From the NCBI GenBank assembly GCA_964599095.1, contig CAZREB010000004.1, positions 248,001 through 312,000 on the forward strand: 64,000 bases of DNA, written 5' to 3'. Position 1 is the stretch's first letter; each line of letters starts with the position of its first letter. This document shows positions 51,128-58,224 of this stretch, piece after piece. The DNA is from SZAS-79 sp964599095 (GTDB taxonomy: Bacteria; Pseudomonadota; Gammaproteobacteria; Burkholderiales; SG8-39). A program made the position numbers and the translations under genes. A model generated the notes under the pieces. The model was not told the DNA's origin. It saw only the letters and a list, made by a program, of their open reading frames with translations, and did no database searches.

Positions 51128-52113
51128 AACCGAAGACAGGAATGGCGGCGGCACTGGCCGCCGGGCTGTGCGCCGGGCTGGCCCTTTTCGCCGGCTCGGC
51201 CGTCGCGCAGGAAGAGTACCCGTCCAGGCCGATCACGCTGCTGGTGGGCTATGCGGCCGGCGGTTCGTCCGACATCCAGGCGCGGGTCCTCGCCGACCTC
51301 GTGGGCAAGGACCTGAAACAGCGCGTGCTGGTCGAGAACAAGCCCGGCATGAGTGCCGCCGTGATGCTCAATTTCCTCGCGCGCCAGAAGCCGGACGGCT
51401 ACACGATCGCGACCACGCCCGCCGCGGCGTTGTTCGGGAACCCGTACATGCTGAAGGTGGATTACGTGTACACGGATTTCACCTACATCTCGGCTTTCGG
51501 CCGGCTGATGCACGCGGTCTCGGTGCGCAACGACGCGCCGTGGAAGACCTTCAACGAATTCATCGCGTACGCGAAGGACAACCCGGGCAAGGTCAAGTAC
51601 GCGACCTATGCGCCGAACAGCACCACGCACTGGCTGATGCGCCTGCTCGCCGCGGAGCGCGGCCTGGACTGGACGCACGTGCCGTACAACAGCGACGCGC
51701 CGGCCGCGCAGGCGCTGCTCGGCGGCCACGTCGACGCGATTGCGGTCGCTTCGGGCCAGGTGCCTTTCGTCGTCTCGGGGCAGCTGCGGATGCTGGCCGT
51801 GTTCAACCGGGTGCGGATGCCGCAGTTCCCGAACGTGCCGACGGTCGAGGAGCTGGGCTACAAGATCACCAACCTGACGCAGATGACTTCGCTCACCGGC
51901 ATCGTCGCGCCCAAGGGGTTCTCGGGGCCGGCGTTCCGCAAGCTCGAAGCCGCGCTCGCCAGGGCCTACCGCGATCCGTCGTTCGAGGCGCAGATGAAGA
52001 ACATCTCCTCGCCGATCGACCTGCTCGACTCGAAGGCCTACGAATCGGAAGTCGCGGAATCCGCGAAGGTGGCCGAGAAGATCTACCCGGCGATGATGAA
52101 AGACCCGAAGTAG
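51124..52113 (+). CDS. TTT (Bug/TctC) substrate-binding receptor
   Basis: A 329-residue receptor with a signal peptide ending near SAVAQEEYPSRPI. It has the family patterns ITLLVGYAAGGSSDIQARV, VLVENKPGMSAAV, DGYTIATTP and VPYNSDAPAAQALL. The usual VPYKG is VPYNS here, a change in the ligand-contact loop. It is the third gene of the hydroxylase-CocE-receptor operon, so the ligand is probably the ester or heterocycle they degrade. Confidence 0.94.
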   Translation: MKPKTGMAAALAAGLCAGLALFAGSAVAQEEYPSRPITLLVGYAAGGSSDIQARVLADLVGKDLKQRVLVENKPGMSAAVMLNFLARQKPDGYTIATTPAAALFGNPYMLKVDYVYTDFTYISAFGRLMHAVSVRNDAPWKTFNEFIAYAKDNPGKVKYATYAPNSTTHWLMRLLAAERGLDWTHVPYNSDAPAAQALLGGHVDAIAVASGQVPFVVSGQLRMLAVFNRVRMPQFPNVPTVEELGYKITNLTQMTSLTGIVAPKGFSGPAFRKLEAALARAYRDPSFEAQMKNISSPIDLLDSKAYESEVAESAKVAEKIYPAMMKDPK

Positions 52114-52206
52114 GCGGGCCGCAGGCGCGGCTCAGGCTGCGCGCTCCGCCTCGGCCGCGAGCGCTTCCTCGCATCGGAATGAAAGGCGATCGTCAACCGG
52201 GCCGGC

Positions 52207-52698
52207 TCAACCGGGTTGCTGCGGGGGAAAGAGGGCCGCGCGGCGCTCGAGGCTTTTCTTCGGCCAAAGCGCATCGCGGTCATAGAACCCGGCAAATGCC
52301 GGCGTGCCCGGCGGCAACACGACCCAAGGCTGCTTCGATTCGGTGAAGATGAAGGCATCCGGCGGGCAGCGATCGGGCTCGTCGAGCGTGCCGACGCGCA
52401 CGAAGCGGATCTTGTCGCCGGCCCCCGAATAGTTGCTCCAGAGGGCGATCCTGCACGTGGGGCAGCGCGAGATCTTCTGGCCCTTGCCGCTGTTGGAAGG
52501 CGTATCGACAACTTCGACCTCGCCCTGCAGGACCTGCACGCGGTCGGCCTCGACCAGCGCGTTCAGCGCAAACGCGGTGCCGGTCTCGCGCTGGCACCAT
52601 CGGCAGTGGCAGCAGTTCACGAACATCGGCGCCGAGGCCATGCGGTAACGCACGCGGCGGCAGGCGCAACCGCCTTCGTAATCCGAGCTTGCGGGCAT
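52207..52698 (-). CDS. GFA-family (CENP-V/GFA domain) zinc protein
   Basis: This 163-residue protein has the cysteine pattern of the GFA family: GCACRRVRY, CCHCRWCQRETG and RCPTCRIAL, giving two zinc sites. The founding member promotes the glutathione-formaldehyde adduct, but most relatives are uncharacterised. A strong ribosome site (GAAGGAGG) precedes the ATG. It stands alone, with a 62-nt repeat 17 nt upstream of the start. Confidence 0.92.
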   Translation of the reverse strand: MPASSDYEGGCACRRVRYRMASAPMFVNCCHCRWCQRETGTAFALNALVEADRVQVLQGEVEVVDTPSNSGKGQKISRCPTCRIALWSNYSGAGDKIRFVRVGTLDEPDRCPPDAFIFTESKQPWVVLPPGTPAFAGFYDRDALWPKKSLERRAALFPPQQPG

Positions 52699-52714
52699 CG
52701 GCGCCTCCTTCAGG

Positions 52715-52776
52715 TTGGCAGCATTTCGTCCTGAGAGCCAGTATCCATGCGGCCCGGAACGAAAAAATGGCAGTAT
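52715..52776 (+). repeat. 62-nt dispersed element, copy C
   Basis: It begins TTGGCAGCATTTCGTCC and ends ATGGCAGTAT, again with 52 nt between the starts of the two direct repeats. GAGAGCCAGTA and ATGCGG match copy B. It fills the 79-nt spacer between the GFA start and the enolase-like stop. Confidence 0.75.
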
Positions 52777-52777
52777 T

Positions 52778-54061
52778 TCATGGGCCGCGCCTGAACAGCC
52801 GCCCGGCCGGGTAGACCTGCGCGGAGGAGCCCAGCGCCTCCTCGATCCGGACGCCCTCGTTCCATTTCACCATGCGCTCGGAGCGCGAAAAGCTGCCGAC
52901 CTTCAGTTGCGGCACGCCCCAGCCGATCGCCAGGTGCACGATCGAGACGTCCTCGGTCTCGCCGGAGCGCGCCGAGACGATCGCGCCATAGCCGGCGGCG
53001 CGCGCCGCCTCGACCGCGGCATGCGCCTCGGTGACCGTGCCGATCTGGTTGGGCTTGATCAGCACGGTGTTGCACGCACCGACCGCGGCGGCGGCAGCGA
53101 TGCGCTTTGCGTCCGTCACGAAATAGTCGTCGCCGACGACCTGGATGCGGTGCCCGACGCGCCTGGTGAACGCTTTCATCGCCTCGGTGTCGGTTTCGGC
53201 AAACGGGTCCTCGATGGACACGATCGGGTAGGCGTCGACCCAGCGCTCGAGCATCATCGCGAACTGCTCGGCCGACAGCGACCGGTTCTCCAGGGCGAGC
53301 GCGTAGCGGCCGCCGTGGTTCAGCTGCGTGGCCGCGACGTCCAGCGCGATCGCGACGTCCGCGAGCGGCCGGAACCCGGCATCCTCGATCGAGCGCACGA
53401 GTTCGGAGAGCGCTTCCTCGTTCGACTTGAAGGCCGGCCAGTAGCCGCCCTCGTCGGCGACGCCCTGCAGCGCGCCTTTCTTCGCGAGGCGCGCGCCGGC
53501 GGCGTAATAGACCTCGGCCGTCATCTCGAGGGATTCGGCAAAGCTTCCCGCGCCGGGACAGACGACCATGAAGTCCTGCAGGTCGACGCGCGCGCCGGCA
53601 TGCGCGCCGCCGCCGTAGATCTGGATCTCCGGCACCGGCATCGCGACGCGCCGGCCGGCCGCGAGGTATTTCCAGACGGGGACGCCGGCGTCCGCGGCCG
53701 CCGCATGCAGGCAGGCGAGCGAGACCGCGACGATCGCGTTGCCGCCGAGCCTGCCTTTGTCCGGGGTGGCGTCGAGTTCGATCATCGCGCGGTCGATTTC
53801 CGATTGGCGCGAGACTTCCATCCCGCGCAGCGCAGATGCGATCGGGCCGATCACGTTGCGCACCGCCTGCGAGACGTCCAGGCCGCGCAGCGGCTTGCCG
53901 CCGTCGCGCAACTCGCGCGCCTCGCCGCTGCCGGTCGAGGCGCCGGCCGGCGTGATCGCGCGGCCGGTCACGCCGCTTTCGAGCACGACTTCGGCTTCGA
54001 CCGTCGGCTTGCCGCGCGAATCCCACACCCGGCGGGCGTGGACAGTCCTGATTGCAGTCAT
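52778..54061 (-). CDS. Divergent enolase-family protein
   Basis: This 427-residue protein covers the full enolase fold: RRVWDSRGKPTVEAEV, GASTGSGEAREL, VADEGGYWP, SIEDP, VVGDDYFVT and LIKPNQIGT. Metal residues, the base lysine (LIKPN) and the GGAHAG histidine are kept. The S-H-R-S-G loop of true enolases reads SARSGETED, so the substrate-pocket histidine is alanine. QIKTG-A-x-x-RS is altered to QLKVGSFSRSER. It sits behind pdxH and a kinase-like gene rather than pyrG or other usual eno neighbours. It may use a different 2-phospho- or phosphono-carboxylate; it may also be a plain enolase paralogue. Confidence 0.85.
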   Translation of the reverse strand: MTAIRTVHARRVWDSRGKPTVEAEVVLESGVTGRAITPAGASTGSGEARELRDGGKPLRGLDVSQAVRNVIGPIASALRGMEVSRQSEIDRAMIELDATPDKGRLGGNAIVAVSLACLHAAAADAGVPVWKYLAAGRRVAMPVPEIQIYGGGAHAGARVDLQDFMVVCPGAGSFAESLEMTAEVYYAAGARLAKKGALQGVADEGGYWPAFKSNEEALSELVRSIEDAGFRPLADVAIALDVAATQLNHGGRYALALENRSLSAEQFAMMLERWVDAYPIVSIEDPFAETDTEAMKAFTRRVGHRIQVVGDDYFVTDAKRIAAAAAVGACNTVLIKPNQIGTVTEAHAAVEAARAAGYGAIVSARSGETEDVSIVHLAIGWGVPQLKVGSFSRSERMVKWNEGVRIEEALGSSAQVYPAGRLFRRGP

Positions 54062-54071
54062 CGGATTTCCG

Positions 54072-55109
54072 TCAATGGGATGTGCAGGCGGCGCGCCAGC
54101 GCTCGCGCACCACGGCCAGGCGGGTGACCGGCTCGCGCAGCAACTGCGCGGCGACCGCGCGCACCTTGCACTTGTCGCCGTCGTCGGTCAGGTATTCGAC
54201 AGGCGATTTGCCGTCGACGCGCGCCAGCAGCAGGCCCGGCAGCAGCGCCGCGGCGCGCGCTTCGATCATGGAAGGCGCCTCCCACGTCACGCCCGACAGG
54301 TAATCGTCAGCGAATGCATCGAAGCATGCGAGGAAGCGCTCGCGCGCTTCGGGCACCCAGAGGCACTTGAGCAGCAGGTGGTTCAGGCAGAACGCGAGGT
54401 CGAACGCCGGGTCGCCATACCAGGCGCACTCGGCGTCGAGCAGCACCGGGCCGGCAGGGCCGCACAGGATGTTCTTCGGGCTGACGTCGCCGTGCACGAG
54501 CGCGAGCCGGGTCGAGGCCGTGATCGCCGCGAGTGTTTCGAGGCGGGCGGCGAGATCCGGATGGGCGCGCGCAGTCGCGAGCAGGTAGGGCTCGAGGCGG
54601 ATCGCGTGGAAACTCGCATCGGTGGCGAAGCGCGCGGCGATCTCGTCGCGGCCCGCCGTGCCGGCATGGATCAGCGACAGCGCGCCCCCGGCCTGCGCGG
54701 CGAAGGCTGCGGACGCGCGCCCGGCGGCGAGTTCGGCCTTCCACAACGGATGTCCGGCCGGGTCGAGGTACTCCATCGCGAAGATGCCGCTTTCGTCCGA
54801 CGCGAGCACCCTCGGCGCGATGCCCGGCACGATCCCGGAAGCAGTCTCCATCCAGAGCCGCTCGAAGCGATTGCGGCCGACCGGCGCCTCCCAGACCTGC
54901 TTCACGCGCAGGCGCGCGAGCGCGCGCTTCACGCAGATCGTGCCGCCGGCCAGTTCGACTTTCCAGATGTCGGAGGAAACGCCGCCGGTGAGCGGCTCGG
55001 CCGCGGGACGCTCGTCCGCGTCCGCGAGGCCCGCGTTGCGCAGGAACGCGAGGATGGGCTCGTATGCCTGCGCTGCGGCCGCGGTCGTGGCGCGGGGCTT
55101 TGCGTCCAA
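54072..55109 (-). CDS. Aminoglycoside-phosphotransferase-fold kinase
   Basis: This 345-residue protein is of the APH/choline kinase fold. An N-lobe has GGVSSDIWKVEL and GTICVKRAL (lysine for ATP). The catalytic loop is LVHGDVSPKNIL and the metal-binding loop is LLDAECAWYGDPAFDLAF. It probably phosphorylates a small metabolite. The start is uncertain: TTG at 55109 is proposed, just past the pdxH stop, because no ATG gives a sensible N-terminus. It lies between pdxH and the enolase-like gene, 10 nt before the latter, in one operon. Confidence 0.82.
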   Translation of the reverse strand: MDAKPRATTAAAAQAYEPILAFLRNAGLADADERPAAEPLTGGVSSDIWKVELAGGTICVKRALARLRVKQVWEAPVGRNRFERLWMETASGIVPGIAPRVLASDESGIFAMEYLDPAGHPLWKAELAAGRASAAFAAQAGGALSLIHAGTAGRDEIAARFATDASFHAIRLEPYLLATARAHPDLAARLETLAAITASTRLALVHGDVSPKNILCGPAGPVLLDAECAWYGDPAFDLAFCLNHLLLKCLWVPEARERFLACFDAFADDYLSGVTWEAPSMIEARAAALLPGLLLARVDGKSPVEYLTDDGDKCKVRAVAAQLLREPVTRLAVVRERWRAACTSH

Positions 55110-55117
55110 AGCGCCGG

Positions 55118-55759
55118 TCAGGGCGCCAGGCGCCCGATCGTCCAGGCGTCGCCTGCCCGCCGGTAGAGCAGCCTGTCGTGCAGCCGGTTGGGGCGCCCTT
55201 GCCAGAACTCGATGCTGTCGGGGATCAGCCGGTATCCGCCCCAGTAGGGCGGCCGCGGCGGGTTGGCGCCATGCGCCTTCTCGGCGGCCGCGAGCGCGTC
55301 CTCGAGCGCCCTGCGCGCCGGCACCTTGCTGCTCTGCGCCGACGCCCATGCGGACAGGCGGGAGCCCAGCGGGCGGCTGGCGTAGTAGGCGTCGGATTCC
55401 GCCGGCGTGACCTTGCCGATGCGACCCCAGACCCGGACCTGCCGCTCGAGCTCGACCCAGAAGAACACCAGGCAGGCTTCGGCGTTGGCGGCGAGCTGGC
55501 GGCCCTTGGCGCTTTCATAGTTGGTGTAGAAGACGAAGCCGCCGTTGTCGATGCCCTTGAGCAGCACGATGCGGGCGTCCGGGCGGCCTTCGGGCGTGAC
55601 GGTGGCGAGCGTCATCGCGTTGGAGATCGGCAGCTCGTGACCGAGCGCGTCGTTCATCCAGCGCTCGAACTGGTCGAACGGGTCGCGCGCCGCCTCGGCA
55701 TCGGTGAGGCCGGCGAGCATGTACTCCTTGCGGATGTCGGCGAGATTGAAGGGCGGCAT
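55118..55759 (-). CDS. pdxH: Pyridoxamine 5'-phosphate oxidase
   Basis: This 213-residue FMN enzyme of vitamin B6 synthesis converts pyridoxine or pyridoxamine phosphate to PLP. Hallmarks are the FMN contacts RIVLLKGIDNGGFVFYTNYE and ASAQSSKV, and the C-terminal FWQGRPNRLHDRLLYRR with the substrate-binding R-H pair. Length and layout match PdxH throughout. It heads the operon with the kinase and enolase-like genes. Confidence 0.96.
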   Translation of the reverse strand: MPPFNLADIRKEYMLAGLTDAEAARDPFDQFERWMNDALGHELPISNAMTLATVTPEGRPDARIVLLKGIDNGGFVFYTNYESAKGRQLAANAEACLVFFWVELERQVRVWGRIGKVTPAESDAYYASRPLGSRLSAWASAQSSKVPARRALEDALAAAEKAHGANPPRPPYWGGYRLIPDSIEFWQGRPNRLHDRLLYRRAGDAWTIGRLAP

Positions 55760-55850
55760 GGTGTGCCGATTCTACCTCCGCGCAGGATTTTCCAGTGGAA
55801 CCTGCGGTGCGGGGCGCGAGCAAGCAAGGGCATTTTTCCTCTGAAACCCG

Positions 55851-55879
55851 TTGACACGCAGAGGGAGATTCGGCATCTT
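55851..55879 (+). promoter_or_regulatory. Candidate promoter of the SWIB gene
   Basis: TTGACA, a 17-nt spacer and CATCTT lie about 90 nt before the ATG. The -35 is consensus and the -10 weak. The sequence around the -10 (TTCGGCATC) also occurs in the liv operon promoter. Confidence 0.4.
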
Positions 55880-55969
55880 GTAGCTTCCGCTCGCATGAGA
55901 AGGCGGCTGGCAGCAAGAGAACCGACCAGAATCCCGGCACCACCCAACGTTCAGAGGAGAAACACCACG

Positions 55970-56281
55970 ATGGCTACCAAAAAGAAAGCCGCCAAGAAAC
56001 CCGCAGCGAAGAAGAAGGTCGCAGCCAAGCGCAAGCCGAATGCTGCGTTCATGAAGCCGATGACCCCGAGCGCGCAGCTCGGTGCGGTGATCGGCGCGAG
56101 CGCGATGCCGCGCACCGAAGTGACCAAGAAGATCTGGGCCTACATCAAGAAGAACGGCCTGCAGGACAAGAAGAACCGCCGCATGATCAATGCCGACGAC
56201 AAGCTCAAGCCGATTTTCGGCGGCAAGGGCCAGGTATCGATGTTCGACATGACCAAGATGGTCAGCAAGCACCTCAAGTAA
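55970..56281 (+). CDS. SWIB/MDM2-domain protein
   Basis: A 103-residue protein. A lysine/alanine-rich, histone-tail-like N-terminus (KKKAAKKPAAKKKVAAK) is followed by a SWIB domain (about residues 28-103). Its core includes TEVTKKIWAYIKKNGLQDKKN and FDMTKMVSKHL. Bacterial SWIB proteins, best known from Chlamydia and some proteobacteria, probably bind DNA or topoisomerase. AGGAGA precedes the ATG at 55970. It is a single gene with its own promoter. Confidence 0.93.
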   Translation: MATKKKAAKKPAAKKKVAAKRKPNAAFMKPMTPSAQLGAVIGASAMPRTEVTKKIWAYIKKNGLQDKKNRRMINADDKLKPIFGGKGQVSMFDMTKMVSKHLK

Positions 56282-56387
56282 CTTGTCAGGTCCGGCTGCC
56301 GGCGGCTCGATGGCCGCAGGCAGCCTGCCCGCCCTGCGGTCCTCGCAGTGCCGGCGCAGGTTTCCCCTTCCGCAGTTCCCGATCAAT

Positions 56388-56600
56388 TGGTGTCAGAGTC
56401 GAATTTCCGGGTTCGCTTTTCCCGGGATTCTTCATGGCCAGTTTTGCCGTTCTCAGATCTCATGATTTCGAGAAATTCGCGCTTGCGCGTTCGCGCAAGC
56501 TGAGGATTTCTCGAAATCATGAGACCGGCGAATTCAAAATCCGCACGAACGCCGATACGGGACCGCAAATCGACTCTGCGGAAATCCGACTCTGACACCA
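56388..56600. repeat. 213-bp nested palindromic element
   Basis: The 341-nt spacer between the SWIB and EamA genes holds this element and no ORF. Its 22-nt terminal inverted repeats differ at one position (56388-56409, starting TGGTGTCAGAGTCG, and 56579-56600). Inside, a perfect 19-nt inverted repeat (56458-56476 and 56506-56524, TCTCATGATTTCGAGAAAT) flanks a further CTTGCGCG/CGCGCAAG hairpin. The terminal motif ends in TCGAATTTC like the 81-bp element. It looks like a MITE or RAYT-linked REP unit and may also act as a two-way terminator for the convergent genes. Confidence 0.75.
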
Positions 56601-56622
56601 TTTGGAAGAGGTTCGGATCGGG

Positions 56623-57081
56623 TCAGCCGCGCTTCGTCAGCAGGTAGAGCCCGCCCAGCGTCATCACGATGCCGGTCACGCGCGAGAGGGTCAGCGCCTC
56701 GCCGAATACCGCCACGCCGACCGGGAACAGGATCAGCGTCATGGCCGCGCTGATCGATACGCCGGTCGAGCCGACGGGCCACCCGGCGCGGTAGGAGAGC
56801 AGCACGCCGATTTCGCAGCAGGCGATCGCCACGCCCATGGCAAGTGCCTGCCACGGAACGGTCGCGAACGCGGCGTTGAAAGGCGTTGCCGGCGTGAGCA
56901 GCGGGTAGGCGGCGAGGCACGCAAGCGAGGCGACCAGGTAGGCCACGACAAGCGTGGCGCCGCTGTTGGCGCCCGCCGGCACGATTTTCAGCAGCAGGTG
57001 CAGGCTCGCAAGCCCGCAGACGGCAAGCAGGAAGGGCAGCAGCCTCGCGGCAGTGAGGCCTTCGGCGAGCGCACCGGCCAT
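56623..57081 (-). CDS. Half-size EamA/DMT-type membrane protein
   Basis: A 152-residue membrane protein with about five helices, ending in the DMT signature ALTLSRVTGIVMTLGGLYLLTKRG. Full EamA transporters have two such domains (about 300 residues); this is a single domain like the small or paired DMT proteins. Its ATG overlaps the fbp stop by one base (TGATG), so it is translated with fbp. The substrate is unknown; a metabolite exporter is plausible. Confidence 0.85.
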   Translation of the reverse strand: MAGALAEGLTAARLLPFLLAVCGLASLHLLLKIVPAGANSGATLVVAYLVASLACLAAYPLLTPATPFNAAFATVPWQALAMGVAIACCEIGVLLSYRAGWPVGSTGVSISAAMTLILFPVGVAVFGEALTLSRVTGIVMTLGGLYLLTKRG

Positions 57082-58106
57082 CAGGCGGCCTTGTGCGCGG
57101 CGTTGTGATAGCCGGTGACGCGCTCGACTTCGTTTTTCGAGCCGAGGATGACGGCTACGCGCTGGTGCAGGCCCTGGGGCTTCACTTCGAGGATGCGCCC
57201 GTGCCCGTCGGTGGCCGCGCCGCCGGCCTGCTCGACGATGAACGACATCGGGTTGGCCTCGTACATCAGGCGCAGCCGCCCCGAGGTGTGCTTCGCGTCG
57301 CGCGGGTACATGAAGATGCCGCCGCGGGTGAGGATGCGGTAGACGTCGGCCACCATCGAGGCGACCCACCGCATGTTGAAGTCCTTGCCGCGCACGCCGG
57401 TCTTGCCGGCGAGGCATTCGTCGATGTAGCGCTTCACCGGCGGCTCCCAGTTGCGCATGTTCGACATGTTGATCGCGAACTCCTGCGTGTCCTCGGGGAT
57501 GCGGATGTCGGGGTGCGTGAGGACGAACGAGCCCATCTCGCGGTCGAGCGTGAAGCCGTGCGCGCCGTCGCCGACCGTGAGCACCAGCATCGTCGTCGGT
57601 CCGTAGACCGCGAAGCCGGCGGCGATCTGCGCCACGCCAGGCTGCAGGAAGGCCTGCTCGTCGGCATCGCAGTAGCCTTCGCCGCTCGCCGCCTTCGGGC
57701 AGCGCAGCACCGAGAAGATCGTGCCGACGGAAACGTTGACGTCGATGTTCGAGGAGCCGTCGAGCGGGTCGAACAAGAGCAGGTATTCGCCCTTGGGGAA
57801 ATGCGTCGGGATCGGGTGCGGGTCCTCCATCTCCTCGGAGGCGAGCGCGGCGAGGTTGCCGCCCCACTCGTTGGCCTCGAGCAGGATCTCGTTGGACAGC
57901 ACGTCGAGCTTCTTCTGCACCTCGCCCTGGACGTTGTCGGTCCCGGCCGAACCGTGGTGGCCGGACAGCGCGCCCTTGGTGACCGCGTTGCTGATCGCCT
58001 TGCAGGCGCGCGCGACGGTCTCGATCAACAGGCGCAGGTCGGCGTTGATCAGCTGCTTGTCGCGCTGTCGCTCGATCAGGAATCGCGTGAGGGTAATGCG
58101 GCTCAT
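57081..58106 (-). CDS. fbp: Fructose-1,6-bisphosphatase, class I
   Basis: This 341-residue gluconeogenic enzyme removes the 1-phosphate of fructose-1,6-bisphosphate. Landmarks are the metal site LLLFDPLDGSSNIDVNV, the ALASEEMEDP acidic loop, RWVASMVADVYRIL and the GGAATDGHGRILEV end. The ATG at 58106 has GGGAG ahead. A TATACT -10 on the minus strand (58143-58138) would start the transcript about 25 nt upstream. It may also serve the Calvin cycle in an autotroph, but no other cycle gene is here. Confidence 0.96.
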   Translation of the reverse strand: MSRITLTRFLIERQRDKQLINADLRLLIETVARACKAISNAVTKGALSGHHGSAGTDNVQGEVQKKLDVLSNEILLEANEWGGNLAALASEEMEDPHPIPTHFPKGEYLLLFDPLDGSSNIDVNVSVGTIFSVLRCPKAASGEGYCDADEQAFLQPGVAQIAAGFAVYGPTTMLVLTVGDGAHGFTLDREMGSFVLTHPDIRIPEDTQEFAINMSNMRNWEPPVKRYIDECLAGKTGVRGKDFNMRWVASMVADVYRILTRGGIFMYPRDAKHTSGRLRLMYEANPMSFIVEQAGGAATDGHGRILEVKPQGLHQRVAVILGSKNEVERVTGYHNAAHKAA

Positions 58107-58212
58107 TTTCTTTTGCTCCCGGAAAAAATGCGCATCGAGTATAGCCGCGCCGATTACGGGCTGCCATGCGAAACCTGCCGGCCCGGACGCACGTTCCGGG
58201 TCGGCGGCTGGG

Positions 58213-58218
58213 TATACT
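58213..58218 (+). promoter_or_regulatory. Candidate -10 for the TfdA-like gene
   Basis: TATACT lies 6 nt before the ATG at 58225, so the mRNA would begin at the start codon; no ribosome site is present. The -35 is not clear. Confidence 0.4.
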
Positions 58219-58224
58219 TCGCCC

